In this document: piece after piece, positions 27,704 to 36,917 of the stretch
Layout: every line of letters begins with the position of its first letter
Numbering within the stretch: the first letter of the stretch is position 1
Assembly: GCF_018968705.1 (NCBI RefSeq)
Contig: NZ_CP076668.1
Span: 124,001 to 188,000, forward strand
Origin: Pseudomonas lijiangensis
GTDB taxonomy: Bacteria > Pseudomonadota > Gammaproteobacteria > Pseudomonadales > Pseudomonadaceae
Length of the DNA: 64,000 nucleotides
Direction of reading: 5' to 3'
Program-made: the position numbers and the translations under genes
The notes under the pieces: generated by a model
Database searches by the model: none
What the model was told of the DNA's origin: nothing
The model's input: only the letters and a program-made list of their open reading frames with translations

Positions 27704-28483
27704 TCAGATCGTCAGGGTCCAGTCGTAGTCCACGATCAGCGGCGCATGCTGCGAGAAGCGTGGCTGACGCGGCAAGCGAGCACTGCGCACGAAGCGACGC
27801 AGACCCGGCGTCAGGATCTGATAGTCGAAGCGCCAGCCCAGATTCAGCATCTCGGCCTGTTCGCTGTCAGGCCACCAGCTGTACTGATCGCCTTCGCGGT
27901 TGACTTCGCGCAGGGCATCGACATAACCCATGGTGCCGACAATCTCGTCCATCCAGGCACGTTCCGGTGCCAGGAAGCCGGGAGATTGCTGGCTGTCACG
28001 CCAGTTCTTGATGTCGAGCTTCTGCTGCGCCACATAGAACGAGCCACAGTAGATGTATTCGCGACGCTTGCGGCGTTGCTTGTCCATGTACTTGGCGAAG
28101 TCGTCCATGAGCTTGAATTTCTGATTCAAGTCTTCGTCCCCGTTCATTCCCGACGGGAAAAGCAGGGTTGCAATACTGACTTTATCGAAATCTGCTTGCA
28201 GGTAGCGCCCGTAGCGGTCGGCTGTTTCAAAGCCCAGGCCGCTGATTACCGCCTTCGGTTGCAACCGCGAATACAGCGCCACGCCACCCTGGGCAGGAAC
28301 TTCGGCTTCGCAGGCATAGAGGAAGTAGCCATCCAGCTGAAAAGCCGGATCATCCAGTTCAAAGGTGGAGGCGCGGGTGTCCTGTAGACAGATGACGTCG
28401 GCATTCTGCGCTTGCAGCCAACTGAGCAAACCACGCTCGACTGCCGCTTGAATGCCATTTACGTTCACACTGATGATCCGCAT
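27704..28483 (-). CDS. crc: Catabolite repression control protein Crc
   Basis: A 259-residue protein of the exonuclease III/endonuclease-phosphatase fold. It is Crc rather than a nuclease: length, QDTRAST at the position of the catalytic glutamate region, NVNGIQAAVERGL and the divergent pyrE neighbour match Pseudomonas Crc. Crc works with Hfq to block translation of mRNAs for less-preferred carbon sources. The start ATG at 28483 gives the standard MRIISVNVNG; an ATG four codons earlier is less likely. Confidence 0.95.
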   Translation of the reverse strand: MRIISVNVNGIQAAVERGLLSWLQAQNADVICLQDTRASTFELDDPAFQLDGYFLYACEAEVPAQGGVALYSRLQPKAVISGLGFETADRYGRYLQADFDKVSIATLLFPSGMNGDEDLNQKFKLMDDFAKYMDKQRRKRREYIYCGSFYVAQQKLDIKNWRDSQQSPGFLAPERAWMDEIVGTMGYVDALREVNREGDQYSWWPDSEQAEMLNLGWRFDYQILTPGLRRFVRSARLPRQPRFSQHAPLIVDYDWTLTI

Positions 28484-28565
28484 AAATGGCCCCAAAAATC
28501 ACGTGCGTGTATGATACCCGAGCTCTACCTATTTAGCTAAATCCGTGGTATTCGGGGCTTTTTTC

Positions 28566-29207
28566 ATGCAGGCGTATCAACGCGATTTCATTCGTTTTGC
28601 CATCGATCGCGGGGTTTTGCGCTTCGGTGAGTTCACTCTCAAGTCCGGGCGCACCAGTCCGTACTTCTTCAATGCCGGTCTGTTCAACAGCGGTTCGGCC
28701 CTGTCTCAGCTGGGGCGTTTCTACGCCGCGGCGGTGGTCGACAGCGGCATTTCCTTCGACGTCCTGTTCGGGCCAGCCTACAAGGGTATTCCCCTGGCGG
28801 CCGCGACAGCCGTGGCTCTGGCTGAACATCACGGCATCGATCTGCCCTGGTGCTTCAACCGCAAAGAGGCCAAGGCACACGGCGAAGGCGGCAGTCTGGT
28901 GGGCGCTCCGTTGACCGGCAATGTGCTGATCATCGACGACGTCATCACCGCGGGCACCGCGATTCGCGAGGTCATGCAGATCATCAAGGGCCAGGACGCG
29001 ACAGCGGCCGGTGTCCTGATCGCGCTCAACCGCCAGGAACGCGGCAATGGCGAGCTTTCGGCCATTCAGGAAGTCGAGCGTGACTTTGGAATTCCGGTGG
29101 TGAGCATCGTATCCCTGAATCAGGTTCTACAATTCCTTGCAGACGATCCTCAACTCAAGCAGCACTTGCCTGCGGTTGAAGCCTACAGGGCGCAATACGG
29201 GATCTGA
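28566..29207 (+). CDS. pyrE: Orotate phosphoribosyltransferase
   Basis: A 213-residue pyrimidine biosynthesis enzyme forming OMP from orotate and PRPP. The PRPP loop reads [24 protein letters not shown] and the N-terminal [10 protein letters not shown] are typical. The ATG at 28566 is chosen since the family begins [11 protein letters not shown]. The leader 28517-28565 can form a CCCGA/TCGGG stem before a run of T, reminiscent of attenuation in enterobacterial pyrE, but with a 30-base loop it is weak evidence. Divergent from crc. Confidence 0.95.
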   Translation: MQAYQRDFIRFAIDRGVLRFGEFTLKSGRTSPYFFNAGLFNSGSALSQLGRFYAAAVVDSGISFDVLFGPAYKGIPLAAATAVALAEHHGIDLPWCFNRKEAKAHGEGGSLVGAPLTGNVLIIDDVITAGTAIREVMQIIKGQDATAAGVLIALNRQERGNGELSAIQEVERDFGIPVVSIVSLNQVLQFLADDPQLKQHLPAVEAYRAQYGI

Positions 29208-29219
29208 CAAGGGGCGTGT

Positions 29220-29837
29220 ATGGCTGTCGCTCGTATCGACATGCGTCTGCTGAGTGTTCTGGCGCTGTGGCTGTCACTGGGTGTTTTTGCGCCCGTGACG
29301 GCTCATGCCGCCGATCCTGACGCGCTGTTCTATCGCTACATCGACAGCCGTGGCGTGACCGTCCTGGATCGCCAGGGTGTACCGCCGGAATATGTCGCCA
29401 AGGGTTACGAAGTGCTCAATGCCCGCGGGCGAGTGGTACAGACCGTCCCTCCCGCACCGACTGCCGAAGAAGTCCGCAAGGCGGCAGCCGACAAGCTCCA
29501 GGCCAATGCCGATGCGCAGTTGCTGAGTCTCTACAGCAGCGTCGAAGAGGTGGACCGCGTCAAGGCCCGCAGGCTGGCCGAGCTGGATGCCTTGATCGGC
29601 GTGGCCCAAGGCAATATCCAGGGGCTCAACGCCCAGCAACGCAACCTTCAGAGCCAGGCTGCCGACCTTGAACGCGCAGGCCGTCCCATCCCCCAGGTTC
29701 TTATCGATCAGTTGAACGATGTGCAGGACCAGCAACAGCGAATCCAGGCCGATATCACCCGCTACCAGAGCGCCCGCGTACAGGCCGAGGCAAGCTTTGC
29801 CGAGGACCGGGCGAGGGTGGAGAAACTGCTCAGGTAA
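29220..29837 (+). CDS. DUF4124-type secreted coiled-coil protein
   Basis: A 205-residue exported protein. A signal peptide is followed by a short DUF4124-like region (FYRYIDSRGVTVLDRQGVPP) at residues 38-58, then a long coiled coil from about 85 to the end. The function is unknown; the product is probably periplasmic. It lies 12 bases after pyrE with AAGGGG before the ATG, so it may be co-transcribed. An ATG seven codons inside is also possible as start. Confidence 0.82.
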   Translation: MAVARIDMRLLSVLALWLSLGVFAPVTAHAADPDALFYRYIDSRGVTVLDRQGVPPEYVAKGYEVLNARGRVVQTVPPAPTAEEVRKAAADKLQANADAQLLSLYSSVEEVDRVKARRLAELDALIGVAQGNIQGLNAQQRNLQSQAADLERAGRPIPQVLIDQLNDVQDQQQRIQADITRYQSARVQAEASFAEDRARVEKLLR

Positions 29838-29842
29838 TGTGG

Positions 29843-29911
29843 CGTCTGGCGTTTTCGCGAATGAATTCGCTCCTACAGCGGCCGGGTGGGAGCGAATTCA
29901 TTCGCGAAGGT
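29843..29911. repeat. REP palindrome, first of two near-identical copies
   Basis: Arms lie at about 29855-29877 and 29887-29909, GAATTC type. About 65 bases including the flank GTCTGGCGTT and the loop AGCGGCCGG are nearly identical to 30508-30576. The two copies bracket the DUF3077 gene and its leader. Confidence 0.9.
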
Positions 29912-29914
29912 GCT

Positions 29915-30169
29915 TCAACTCCGTCTGTTGGAGGCGGCGGTATCAAGCATCTGGTCAATCACCCCCTGAGCCTGACTGATCAAGTGCATTGAGGCCATGA
30001 TCAGGTCTCGCTGCTGGCCATTCAACGCATCGCCACCTTCATAGGCAGTCGCACCCGCGCAGCGCAACAGGTCTGATACATGAGCCAGTTGGGTTTCATG
30101 GCAATCGATAGTGCTGTCTGGGGACGACAGCCCAAAAACAGGTGGGTCGGGAACAAGTTTTTTAACCAT
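29915..30169 (-). CDS. DUF3077/DUF6124-family small protein
   Basis: An 84-residue cytoplasmic protein of a small family common in Pseudomonas, with the pattern LAHVSDLLRCAGATAYE followed by QQRDLIMASMHLISQAQ. Function unknown. The start ATG at 30169 has AGGAG at seven bases. That ribosome binding site is part of TTATCAGGAG, which can pair with an upstream segment of the leader (see 30177-30390), so translation is probably switched. The gene is flanked by two near-identical REP copies. Confidence 0.83.
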   Translation of the reverse strand: MVKKLVPDPPVFGLSSPDSTIDCHETQLAHVSDLLRCAGATAYEGGDALNGQQRDLIMASMHLISQAQGVIDQMLDTAASNRRS

Positions 30170-30176
30170 GGTGTAA

Positions 30177-30390
30177 CTCCTGATAATTAAAGAAGCCAAC
30201 ACCTTCGCTGCTAAACGAGTGGGTGGTAGCCATGCGCGGGTTAGCAGACCGGTTATCAGGAACCCGGCGCACCCGAAGATGCCCCACGCACGGCCACCAT
30301 AACGCAGGGTCGCAAAAGCACCTTGTGTAATGGGAGCGCTGTACGCCTGATAAGAACGGGCTGCTAAACCCCATCGCTGAGTTTCAGCGA
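30177..30390 (-). promoter_or_regulatory. Candidate RNA switch in the DUF3077 leader
   Basis: Read on the minus strand, the leader begins with a perfect 7-base hairpin (30384-30390 with 30374-30380). Next come A1 (GTTTAGCAG, 30361-30369) and B1 (TTATCAGG, 30346-30353); then the complements B' (CCTGATAA, 30253-30260) and A' (CTGCTAAC, 30240-30247); then second copies A2 (GTTTAGCAG, 30208-30216) and B2 (TTATCAGG, 30179-30186). B2 overlaps the AGGAG ribosome binding site. A1-B1 with B'-A', or B'-A' with A2-B2, form mutually exclusive helices. The second would hide the ribosome binding site, the first would free it. The A pairs contain one bulged base. I know of no named RNA family for this. Confidence 0.68.
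30256..30300 (-). CDS. Possible 14-codon leader peptide ending in the switch
   Basis: The minus strand encodes MVAVRGASSGAPGS with its TGA inside B' (CCTGATAA). A ribosome stopping there would cover B' and A' and keep the DUF3077 ribosome binding site open. There is no convincing ribosome binding site, and the frame is open upstream to 30364 with a GTG at 30319-30321 as another start. A second overlapping frame, 30162-30374, begins with an ATG beside A1 and ends 8 bases into the DUF3077 gene; its translation would also melt the helix. Either could be the real leader ORF, or neither. Confidence 0.3.
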   Translation of the reverse strand: MVAVRGASSGAPGS

Positions 30391-30507
30391 CCGACGCAGA
30401 CTAGTGACCGAAATAGACAGGCGCAAGCGGTCGCGATTGTCTCGGAAGTTTCACTCAAGAGAAAGAGAGGCATCTTGCAATCAGGAGTTGGGCGTTGGCT
30501 TTTGTCG

Positions 30508-30576
30508 CACGTCTGGCGTTTTCGCGAATGAATTCGCTCCCACAGCGGCCGGGTGGGAGCGAATTTATTCGCGAAT
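30508..30576. repeat. REP palindrome, second near-identical copy
   Basis: Arms at 30521-30543 and 30553-30575. It differs from 29843-29911 at very few positions, including an outer flank, which suggests recent duplication or gene conversion. Confidence 0.9.
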
Positions 30577-30591
30577 AGGTTATTCACAGCA

Positions 30592-30626
30592 TAAAAAAGC
30601 CCCGCCAACGCAAGCTGGCAGGGCTT
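30592..30626 (-). terminator. Rho-independent terminator of argB
   Basis: On the minus strand AAAGCCCTGCCA pairs with TGGCGGGGCTTT (one mismatch), followed by a run of T. It begins about 20 bases after the argB stop. Confidence 0.85.
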
Positions 30627-30644
30627 TGGTGTCGCTTTTCGCAA

Positions 30645-31550
<906 letters not shown>

Positions 31551-31578
31551 TCAGGGCTCCTGTCAAAAGGGAAAACAA

Positions 31579-34149
31579 TCAGAACGGAAGTTCGAGATCC
31601 GGTGCAACTTTCTTGATCTCGGTGTGGAAAACATCCTTGATGCGCTGCAGCTCGGCTTCGGTTTCAGCTTCAAAACGCAACACCAGTACAGGTGTGGTGT
31701 TGGAAGCACGTACCAGTCCCCAGCCGTTCGGATAGTCCACGCGCACACCGTCGATGCTGGTCAGTTTGGCGTCGCCCCACTGGGCATCTTTCTCAAGGGC
31801 CTCAATGATGCTGAACTTGGTGACATCGGTCACCTTAATGTTGATCTCAGGCGTCGAAATGTCGTTCGGGAAGGTCTCGAACAGGTCTTCGGCGCTCCGG
31901 GATTCCTGGCTGAGGATTTCCAGCAGGCGCGCAGCACTGTAGATACCGTCGTCGAAACCGAACCAGCGCTCCTTGAAGAAGATGTGGCCGCTCATCTCGC
32001 CAGCCAGCAGCGCGCCGCTCTTTTTCATCTCTTTCTTGATCAGGGAGTGGCCGGTTTTCCACATGACCGGACGACCACCGTGCTCGCTGATCAGCGGCGT
32101 CAGGCGACGGGTGCATTTGACGTCGAAAATGATGTCGGCGCCCGGATTGCGCTTCAGCACGTCCAGAGCGAAAAGCATCAGCAGGCGGTCCGGGTAAACC
32201 ACGTTACCCTTGTTGGTCACCACGCCCACGCGGTCGCCGTCACCGTCGAAAGCCAGACCCAGGTCTGCACCTGTTTCCTTGACCTTGGCGATCAGGTCTT
32301 CGAGGTTTTCCAGCTTGCCCGGATCCGGGTGGTGGTTGGGGAAGTTGCCGTCGACTTCCGCGAACAGGGAAATCACTTCACAACCCAGGGCTTCGATCAG
32401 TTGCGGGGCGATGACACCGGCAGCGCCGTTGCCGCAGTCGACCACGACTTTCAGCTTGCGGGCCATCACGATGTCGTTCTTGATCTGCTGGAAGTAGCGA
32501 TCAAGGATGTCGACCTTGGTGATGCTGCCTTTCTGGAAAGTCAGGTTGTTGGTCTTGATACGCTCGTGCAGCGCCTGGATCTGCTCGTTGGCCAGGGTGT
32601 CGCCAGCGATGACGATCTTGAAACCGTTGTAGTCCTTGGGGTTGTGGCTACCGGTCAGCATGACGCCGGTCTTGCCGGCCAGCACATTGGCCGCATAGTA
32701 AAGCGCAGGGGTCGGCACAAGGCCTACATCGCTGACGTGGCAGCCGCTGTCGTGCAGGCCTTGAATCAGCTGTTGCACCAGTTCAGGACCGGAAAGGCGT
32801 CCGTCGCGCCCAACGCTGACGTTCGGTTCGTTCTGGGCCAGGCTTTCAGAGCCGATGGCCCGGCCGATCCAGTAAGCCGTTTCAGCATTGAGGGTATCCC
32901 CGACCACGCCGCGGATGTCATAGGCGCGGAAGATGTTGTCGGGAAGAGTTGGTGCCGTGGATTCTTGACTGCTCATAACTGGGGGATGCTCCGATCTCAG
33001 GAAGTCCTGGTTTTCGTCGAGAAGGTCGATATCAAGAATATCGGTATCTTGAAACAGCGGATCGGTCCATTGGGTGTCAGGTGCCGCGAATGGGGTCGAA
33101 ACACTGTTTCTTGCACTGTTTGCGGTGTCTGCTTCCTCGCTTGCGACCAGATGTTGCTGGCCGCGAGGCGAAAAGCGTGCAAGGGCCTGAGCCAGGCTGT
33201 TGAGTGCTTCAAGGCTCAAACCGAAGGGTTTGACGGCTTTTCCGTCAGAGAGTTCTTGAAGCAGCTGATTCAGTTGCCGGGCATCCTCGCCAATGCGCCG
33301 TTGCAGAGCCCTTTCATTAAAGTGCAGACCCAGTAATGCGCCAGTCAGAGCAATGATCGCCGCCAGTAGCAGGAGCAGCAGGGAAGGTGAAGCAGTCAAT
33401 GATGAGCCTGGGGTGAATTCGAGTTTCCAGTTGGCATGGCCGGTATCGAAACTTGTTGCCTTGCCGCCACCGGCGTCCCCGCGTTGCAGGAAGATCTGCT
33501 CCTGGCCGGTGCCGAATTGCTGGCTCAGGACGACTTTTCCGGCATCGGCAGGCATGGCGGGCAAGGCGTTGATCAGGCGTTGCGGATCGAACGCCAGCAG
33601 CAGGGTGCCAAGGACCGGTTGATTCGGATCGGCCCGCACCGGTGCGGCGCTGTAGATCACCCAGCGTTCGCCGAGTTTACGGGCTTCGGGCGGTGCGACC
33701 TGGCCCTGGGCTGCGTCGTTCAGCATATCCAGAGTCGCAAAGCTCACTGGCAGCGAGCCTTGGGGATCGACGTCATTCAGGCCCTTCGGGTCGATTCTGG
33801 CGCCGATCAGGCCGTCCCACTTGAGTTGCCGTTGCAGTGCCGCCAGCGCTGCGGTGTCCTTGTTTTGCAAGGCTTGTACGAGTGCGGCACCGGAGGCTGC
33901 GGCCTGGGTGTCGGCGCTCATCTGCTTGAGAGCCTGATCCACAGCCGAGGCCTGGCTGCTGCCCCAGGCCTGGGTGAGCGGACTTTGTTGCTGGGGATTG
34001 TTCGACAGCGCCAGCCATACCAGCACCGTTGCGCACAGCAGGCCGACGAGGGCAGGGATGAGGCCGGGAAGCAGACCTTGCAGGCTGGCAGCCGGAAGCG
34101 GGTTGGCGGCGGTTACCGATTGCTTTGACACGTTTTGACTGCCTTTCAC
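31579..34149 (-). CDS. algC: Phosphomannomutase/phosphoglucomutase AlgC, long form with N-terminal membrane sensor-like region
   Basis: An 856-residue protein. Residues about 392-856 are AlgC, with LPDNIFRAYDIRG, the phosphoserine loop TGSHNP and metal-binding DGDGDR. It interconverts mannose or glucose 1- and 6-phosphates for GDP-mannose, alginate and LPS. The first 390 residues have membrane helices near 30-50 and 258-278, an extracytoplasmic loop between them and a disordered linker. The classical start, about 465 residues long, would be the internal ATG at 32976, which has a poor ribosome binding site. The long form is common in Pseudomonas annotations; whether both forms are made is open. 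Confidence 0.93.
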   Translation of the reverse strand: MKGSQNVSKQSVTAANPLPAASLQGLLPGLIPALVGLLCATVLVWLALSNNPQQQSPLTQAWGSSQASAVDQALKQMSADTQAAASGAALVQALQNKDTAALAALQRQLKWDGLIGARIDPKGLNDVDPQGSLPVSFATLDMLNDAAQGQVAPPEARKLGERWVIYSAAPVRADPNQPVLGTLLLAFDPQRLINALPAMPADAGKVVLSQQFGTGQEQIFLQRGDAGGGKATSFDTGHANWKLEFTPGSSLTASPSLLLLLLAAIIALTGALLGLHFNERALQRRIGEDARQLNQLLQELSDGKAVKPFGLSLEALNSLAQALARFSPRGQQHLVASEEADTANSARNSVSTPFAAPDTQWTDPLFQDTDILDIDLLDENQDFLRSEHPPVMSSQESTAPTLPDNIFRAYDIRGVVGDTLNAETAYWIGRAIGSESLAQNEPNVSVGRDGRLSGPELVQQLIQGLHDSGCHVSDVGLVPTPALYYAANVLAGKTGVMLTGSHNPKDYNGFKIVIAGDTLANEQIQALHERIKTNNLTFQKGSITKVDILDRYFQQIKNDIVMARKLKVVVDCGNGAAGVIAPQLIEALGCEVISLFAEVDGNFPNHHPDPGKLENLEDLIAKVKETGADLGLAFDGDGDRVGVVTNKGNVVYPDRLLMLFALDVLKRNPGADIIFDVKCTRRLTPLISEHGGRPVMWKTGHSLIKKEMKKSGALLAGEMSGHIFFKERWFGFDDGIYSAARLLEILSQESRSAEDLFETFPNDISTPEINIKVTDVTKFSIIEALEKDAQWGDAKLTSIDGVRVDYPNGWGLVRASNTTPVLVLRFEAETEAELQRIKDVFHTEIKKVAPDLELPF

Positions 34150-34205
34150 CCGACCTCTCCTGCGATTCGTCCTGAAACGGGATGATCTTCCTTAACGGCG
34201 AGCGA

Positions 34206-34661
34206 TCAGTGGCTGCCGGAGTGACCGAAACCACCAGCGCCACGCTGGCTTGCATCGAACTCTTCGACCAGCTCGAAGCGGGCCTGAACCACCGGTACCA
34301 GCACCAGTTGAGCGATGCGTTCGCCGATGGAGATCTTGAATGCCGTCTGCCCGCGGTTCCAGCAGGAGACCATCAGTTCGCCCTGGTAATCGGAGTCGAT
34401 CAGGCCGACCAGATTGCCCAGCACGATGCCGTGTTTGTGACCCAGGCCCGAGCGCGGCAGGATCATGGCTGCCAGGCCCGGATCACCGATGTAGATCGAC
34501 AGGCCGGTAGGGATCAGCAATGTCTGGCCCGGTTCGAGGATGGTGTCTTCCTTGAGCATGGCGCGCAGGTCGAGGCCGGCCGAGCCTTCTGTGGCGTAGG
34601 CCGGGAGCGGGAATTCGTTGCCGATGCGAGGGTCGAGGATCTTTGCTTGTAGAGCGTGCAT
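34206..34661 (-). CDS. dut: dUTP diphosphatase
   Basis: A 151-residue trimeric dUTPase that keeps uracil out of DNA and supplies dUMP. Motifs include [25 protein letters not shown] and the C-terminal GxGGFGHSG, here GAGGFGHSG. It lies 6 bases after coaBC in the same operon. Confidence 0.96.
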   Translation of the reverse strand: MHALQAKILDPRIGNEFPLPAYATEGSAGLDLRAMLKEDTILEPGQTLLIPTGLSIYIGDPGLAAMILPRSGLGHKHGIVLGNLVGLIDSDYQGELMVSCWNRGQTAFKISIGERIAQLVLVPVVQARFELVEEFDASQRGAGGFGHSGSH

Positions 34662-34667
34662 TCGTAG

Positions 34668-35876
34668 TTAAACCTGATTCATGCGTTCTGCGATAAAGGT
34701 GATCAGCTGGCGGGCAATCTTGGCCTTGCTGGTCTGGGCGAAAAGCGTTGCGTGCAACGCCCGGTCAATCACGCTGCAGGCGTTTTCCTCGCTGTTGAAG
34801 CCGATGCTGGGGTTGGCCACATCGTTGGCGACGATCAGGTCGAGGTTCTTGTCCTTGAGCTTGCGTGCAGCATAGTCGAGCAGGTGTTCGGTCTCGGCGG
34901 CGAAGCCGACACTGAAAGGACGATCCGGGCGGGTGGCGATGGTGGCCAGAATGTCCGGGTTGCGGACCATCTGGAGCAACAGGCCGTCACCGTTTGCAGG
35001 ATCTTTCTTGAGTTTATGTGGGGCGATGACTTCCGGGCGGTAGTCGGCCACGGCTGCGGAGGCGATGAACAGGTCGCAGGGGATCGCGGCTTCACAGGCG
35101 GCCAGCATGTCGCGGGCGCTGACCACGTCGATGCGCGAGACGCGGTCCGGTGTCGGCAGGTTGACCGGGCCGGTAATCAGCGTGACACGGGCTCCCGCTT
35201 CCACGGCGGCTTCGGCCAGGGCAAAGCCCATCTTGCCGGAGCTGTGGTTGGTGATGTAGCGCACCGGGTCGATGTTTTCCTGGGTCGGACCTGCGGTGAT
35301 CAGCACGTGTTTGCCGGTCAGTGTCAGGCGCTGGAAACAGTCCGCGGCGCACTGGGCAAGGTCGTTGGCTTCGAGCATGCGACCGAAACCCACGTCGCCG
35401 CAGGCCTGGCTGCCGGATGCCGGGCCGAAGACGCGGAAACCGCGGTCTTCGAGCTGGCGGGTATTGGCCTGCACCGACTCGTCGCGCCACATGGCCTGGT
35501 TCATGGCCGGGGCAATGGCGACCGTTGCGTCGGTGGCCAGGACGATGGTGGTCAGCAGGTCATTGGCAATCCCTTGTGACAGACGAGCGATCAGGTCGGC
35601 CGTGGCCGGGGCCACGAGGATCAGGTCCGCCCATTTGGCCAGCTCGATATGGCCCATCGCGGCTTCTGCAGCGGGGTCCAAAAGGTCCATGTGTACGGGG
35701 TGCCCGGAAAGGGCCTGCATGGTCAGAGGGGTGATGAACTCGGCGCCACCCTTGGTCATGACGACACGCACTTCTGCGCCGTGATCGCGCAACCGGCGAA
35801 CCAGTTCGGCGCTCTTGTAGGCTGCGATGCCGCCGCCGACGCCCAGAACGATGCGTTTTCGATACAGCCGCTGCAT
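34668..35876 (-). CDS. coaBC: Bifunctional phosphopantothenoylcysteine decarboxylase/ligase
   Basis: A 402-residue coenzyme A biosynthesis enzyme. The N-terminal flavin decarboxylase has [11 protein letters not shown], the catalytic His in SGHPVH, and PAMNQAMW; the C-terminal CTP-dependent ligase starts near 190 with [15 protein letters not shown] and includes KLKKD. The ATG at 35876 with AGGT upstream is the family start; an upstream extension to 35999 overlaps the divergent radC promoter region. Confidence 0.95.
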   Translation of the reverse strand: MQRLYRKRIVLGVGGGIAAYKSAELVRRLRDHGAEVRVVMTKGGAEFITPLTMQALSGHPVHMDLLDPAAEAAMGHIELAKWADLILVAPATADLIARLSQGIANDLLTTIVLATDATVAIAPAMNQAMWRDESVQANTRQLEDRGFRVFGPASGSQACGDVGFGRMLEANDLAQCAADCFQRLTLTGKHVLITAGPTQENIDPVRYITNHSSGKMGFALAEAAVEAGARVTLITGPVNLPTPDRVSRIDVVSARDMLAACEAAIPCDLFIASAAVADYRPEVIAPHKLKKDPANGDGLLLQMVRNPDILATIATRPDRPFSVGFAAETEHLLDYAARKLKDKNLDLIVANDVANPSIGFNSEENACSVIDRALHATLFAQTSKAKIARQLITFIAERMNQV

Positions 35877-36010
35877 AGACCTGCCTTTTTGGTCGAGTGA
35901 GTCCGCGACGGCGATGACGCCTCCCCAGGCCAGGTCGCCGCGCAAAAAAGATGGGCTAAGATAGCACAGCGACCGCACCGGAACAGCGGCGCCACACACA
36001 TGGAGGTGGT

Positions 36011-36685
36011 ATGAGTATTCGCAATTGGCCTGCGTCCGAACGCCCGCGTGAGCGTTTGCTGGAATCGGGGGCGCAAAGCCTCTCGGACGCCGAGTTGTTG
36101 GCTATCTTTTTACGGACCGGCGTGGCCGGAAAAAGCGCTGTAGACCTGGCGCGTCATCTGTTGAATCAATTTGGCAGCCTCAGGGCGCTGCTGGAGAGCG
36201 ATCTGGGCAGATTCAGCTCGCATCTGGGGCTTGGGCCGGCGAAATTTGCCCAGTTGCAGGCGGTGATGGAGATGTCGCGTCGGCACATGGCTGAAACATT
36301 GCGTCGCGATTCAATCCTGGAAAGCCCGATGCAGGTGCGCAGGTATCTCAAGGCCATCCTTCGCCAGGAGCCGCATGAAGTGTTTGGCTGCCTGTTTCTC
36401 GACAGCAAGAATCGCGTCCTGACATTCGAGATACTGTTTCACGGGACGATCAACGCCGCGTATGTGCATCCGCGACAGGTCGTCAAACGCGCCATGGTCC
36501 ACAACGCCGCCAGCCTGATCCTGTGCCACAACCACCCTTCAGGCATCACCGACCCCAGCCATTCCGACATCGAACTGACCAAGCGCCTTAAACAGGCGCT
36601 GGCGCTGATCGATGTGAGGGTGCTGGATCATGTGATCATCGGCGACGGAGAACCGTTGTCGATGGTGGAAATGGGGCTGGTGTAG
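36011..36685 (+). CDS. radC: RadC-family JAB/MPN-domain protein
   Basis: A 224-residue protein: helix-hairpin-helix at about 20-85, then a metalloprotease-like JAB domain with HNHPSG and a downstream Asp (SHSD). Despite its name the function in repair is unproven. It is divergent from coaBC, as in other gammaproteobacteria. The stop lies seven bases before a REP palindrome split by an IS110 element. Confidence 0.93.
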   Translation: MSIRNWPASERPRERLLESGAQSLSDAELLAIFLRTGVAGKSAVDLARHLLNQFGSLRALLESDLGRFSSHLGLGPAKFAQLQAVMEMSRRHMAETLRRDSILESPMQVRRYLKAILRQEPHEVFGCLFLDSKNRVLTFEILFHGTINAAYVHPRQVVKRAMVHNAASLILCHNHPSGITDPSHSDIELTKRLKQALALIDVRVLDHVIIGDGEPLSMVEMGLV

Positions 36686-36739
36686 GGCTTGTTCGCGAAT
36701 GAATTCGCTTGTGTCTTTGATCAGGGTAATGTCTGGGGT

Positions 36740-36890
36740 GAGAGGGGTGGATGGCAAGCTGACCATTCGCGGTGCCCAGAGCACGTGTGGGAGCCAAGCT
36801 GCCATCCACTCTTCCCGCTTTGGCTCAAAGCTCGAACAGTTGACTGAGTCCGACCTCGAACAACAAGCGTGAGCCAGGCCAAAGCGCCTC
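36740..36890 (+). ncRNA. IS110 bridge RNA with readable target and donor guides
   Basis: Target-binding loop: stem 36747-36755 with 36801-36809 (9 pairs); its internal loop has ATTCGC (36765-36770), identical to the left target, and TGTGGGAGC (36786-36794), the reverse complement of GCTCCCACA at the right target, around an inner GTGC/GCAC hairpin. Donor-binding loop: perfect 9-base stem 36816-36824 with 36878-36886; its loop has ACAGTTG-A-CT (36836-36845), matching the right end ACAGTTG-G-CT, and ACAAG (36863-36867), complementary to CTTGT at the left end. This is the organisation described for IS621. Outer limits are approximate. Confidence 0.85.
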
Positions 36891-36917
36891 TCACTCTTTA
36901 TCCTAGAGGTTTTACTC

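Noticed and set aside
28517..28565. pyrE attenuator hairpin
   Set aside because: Only a five-base CCCGA/TCGGG stem with a 30-base loop before the T-run and no leader ORF; too weak to annotate as a terminator.
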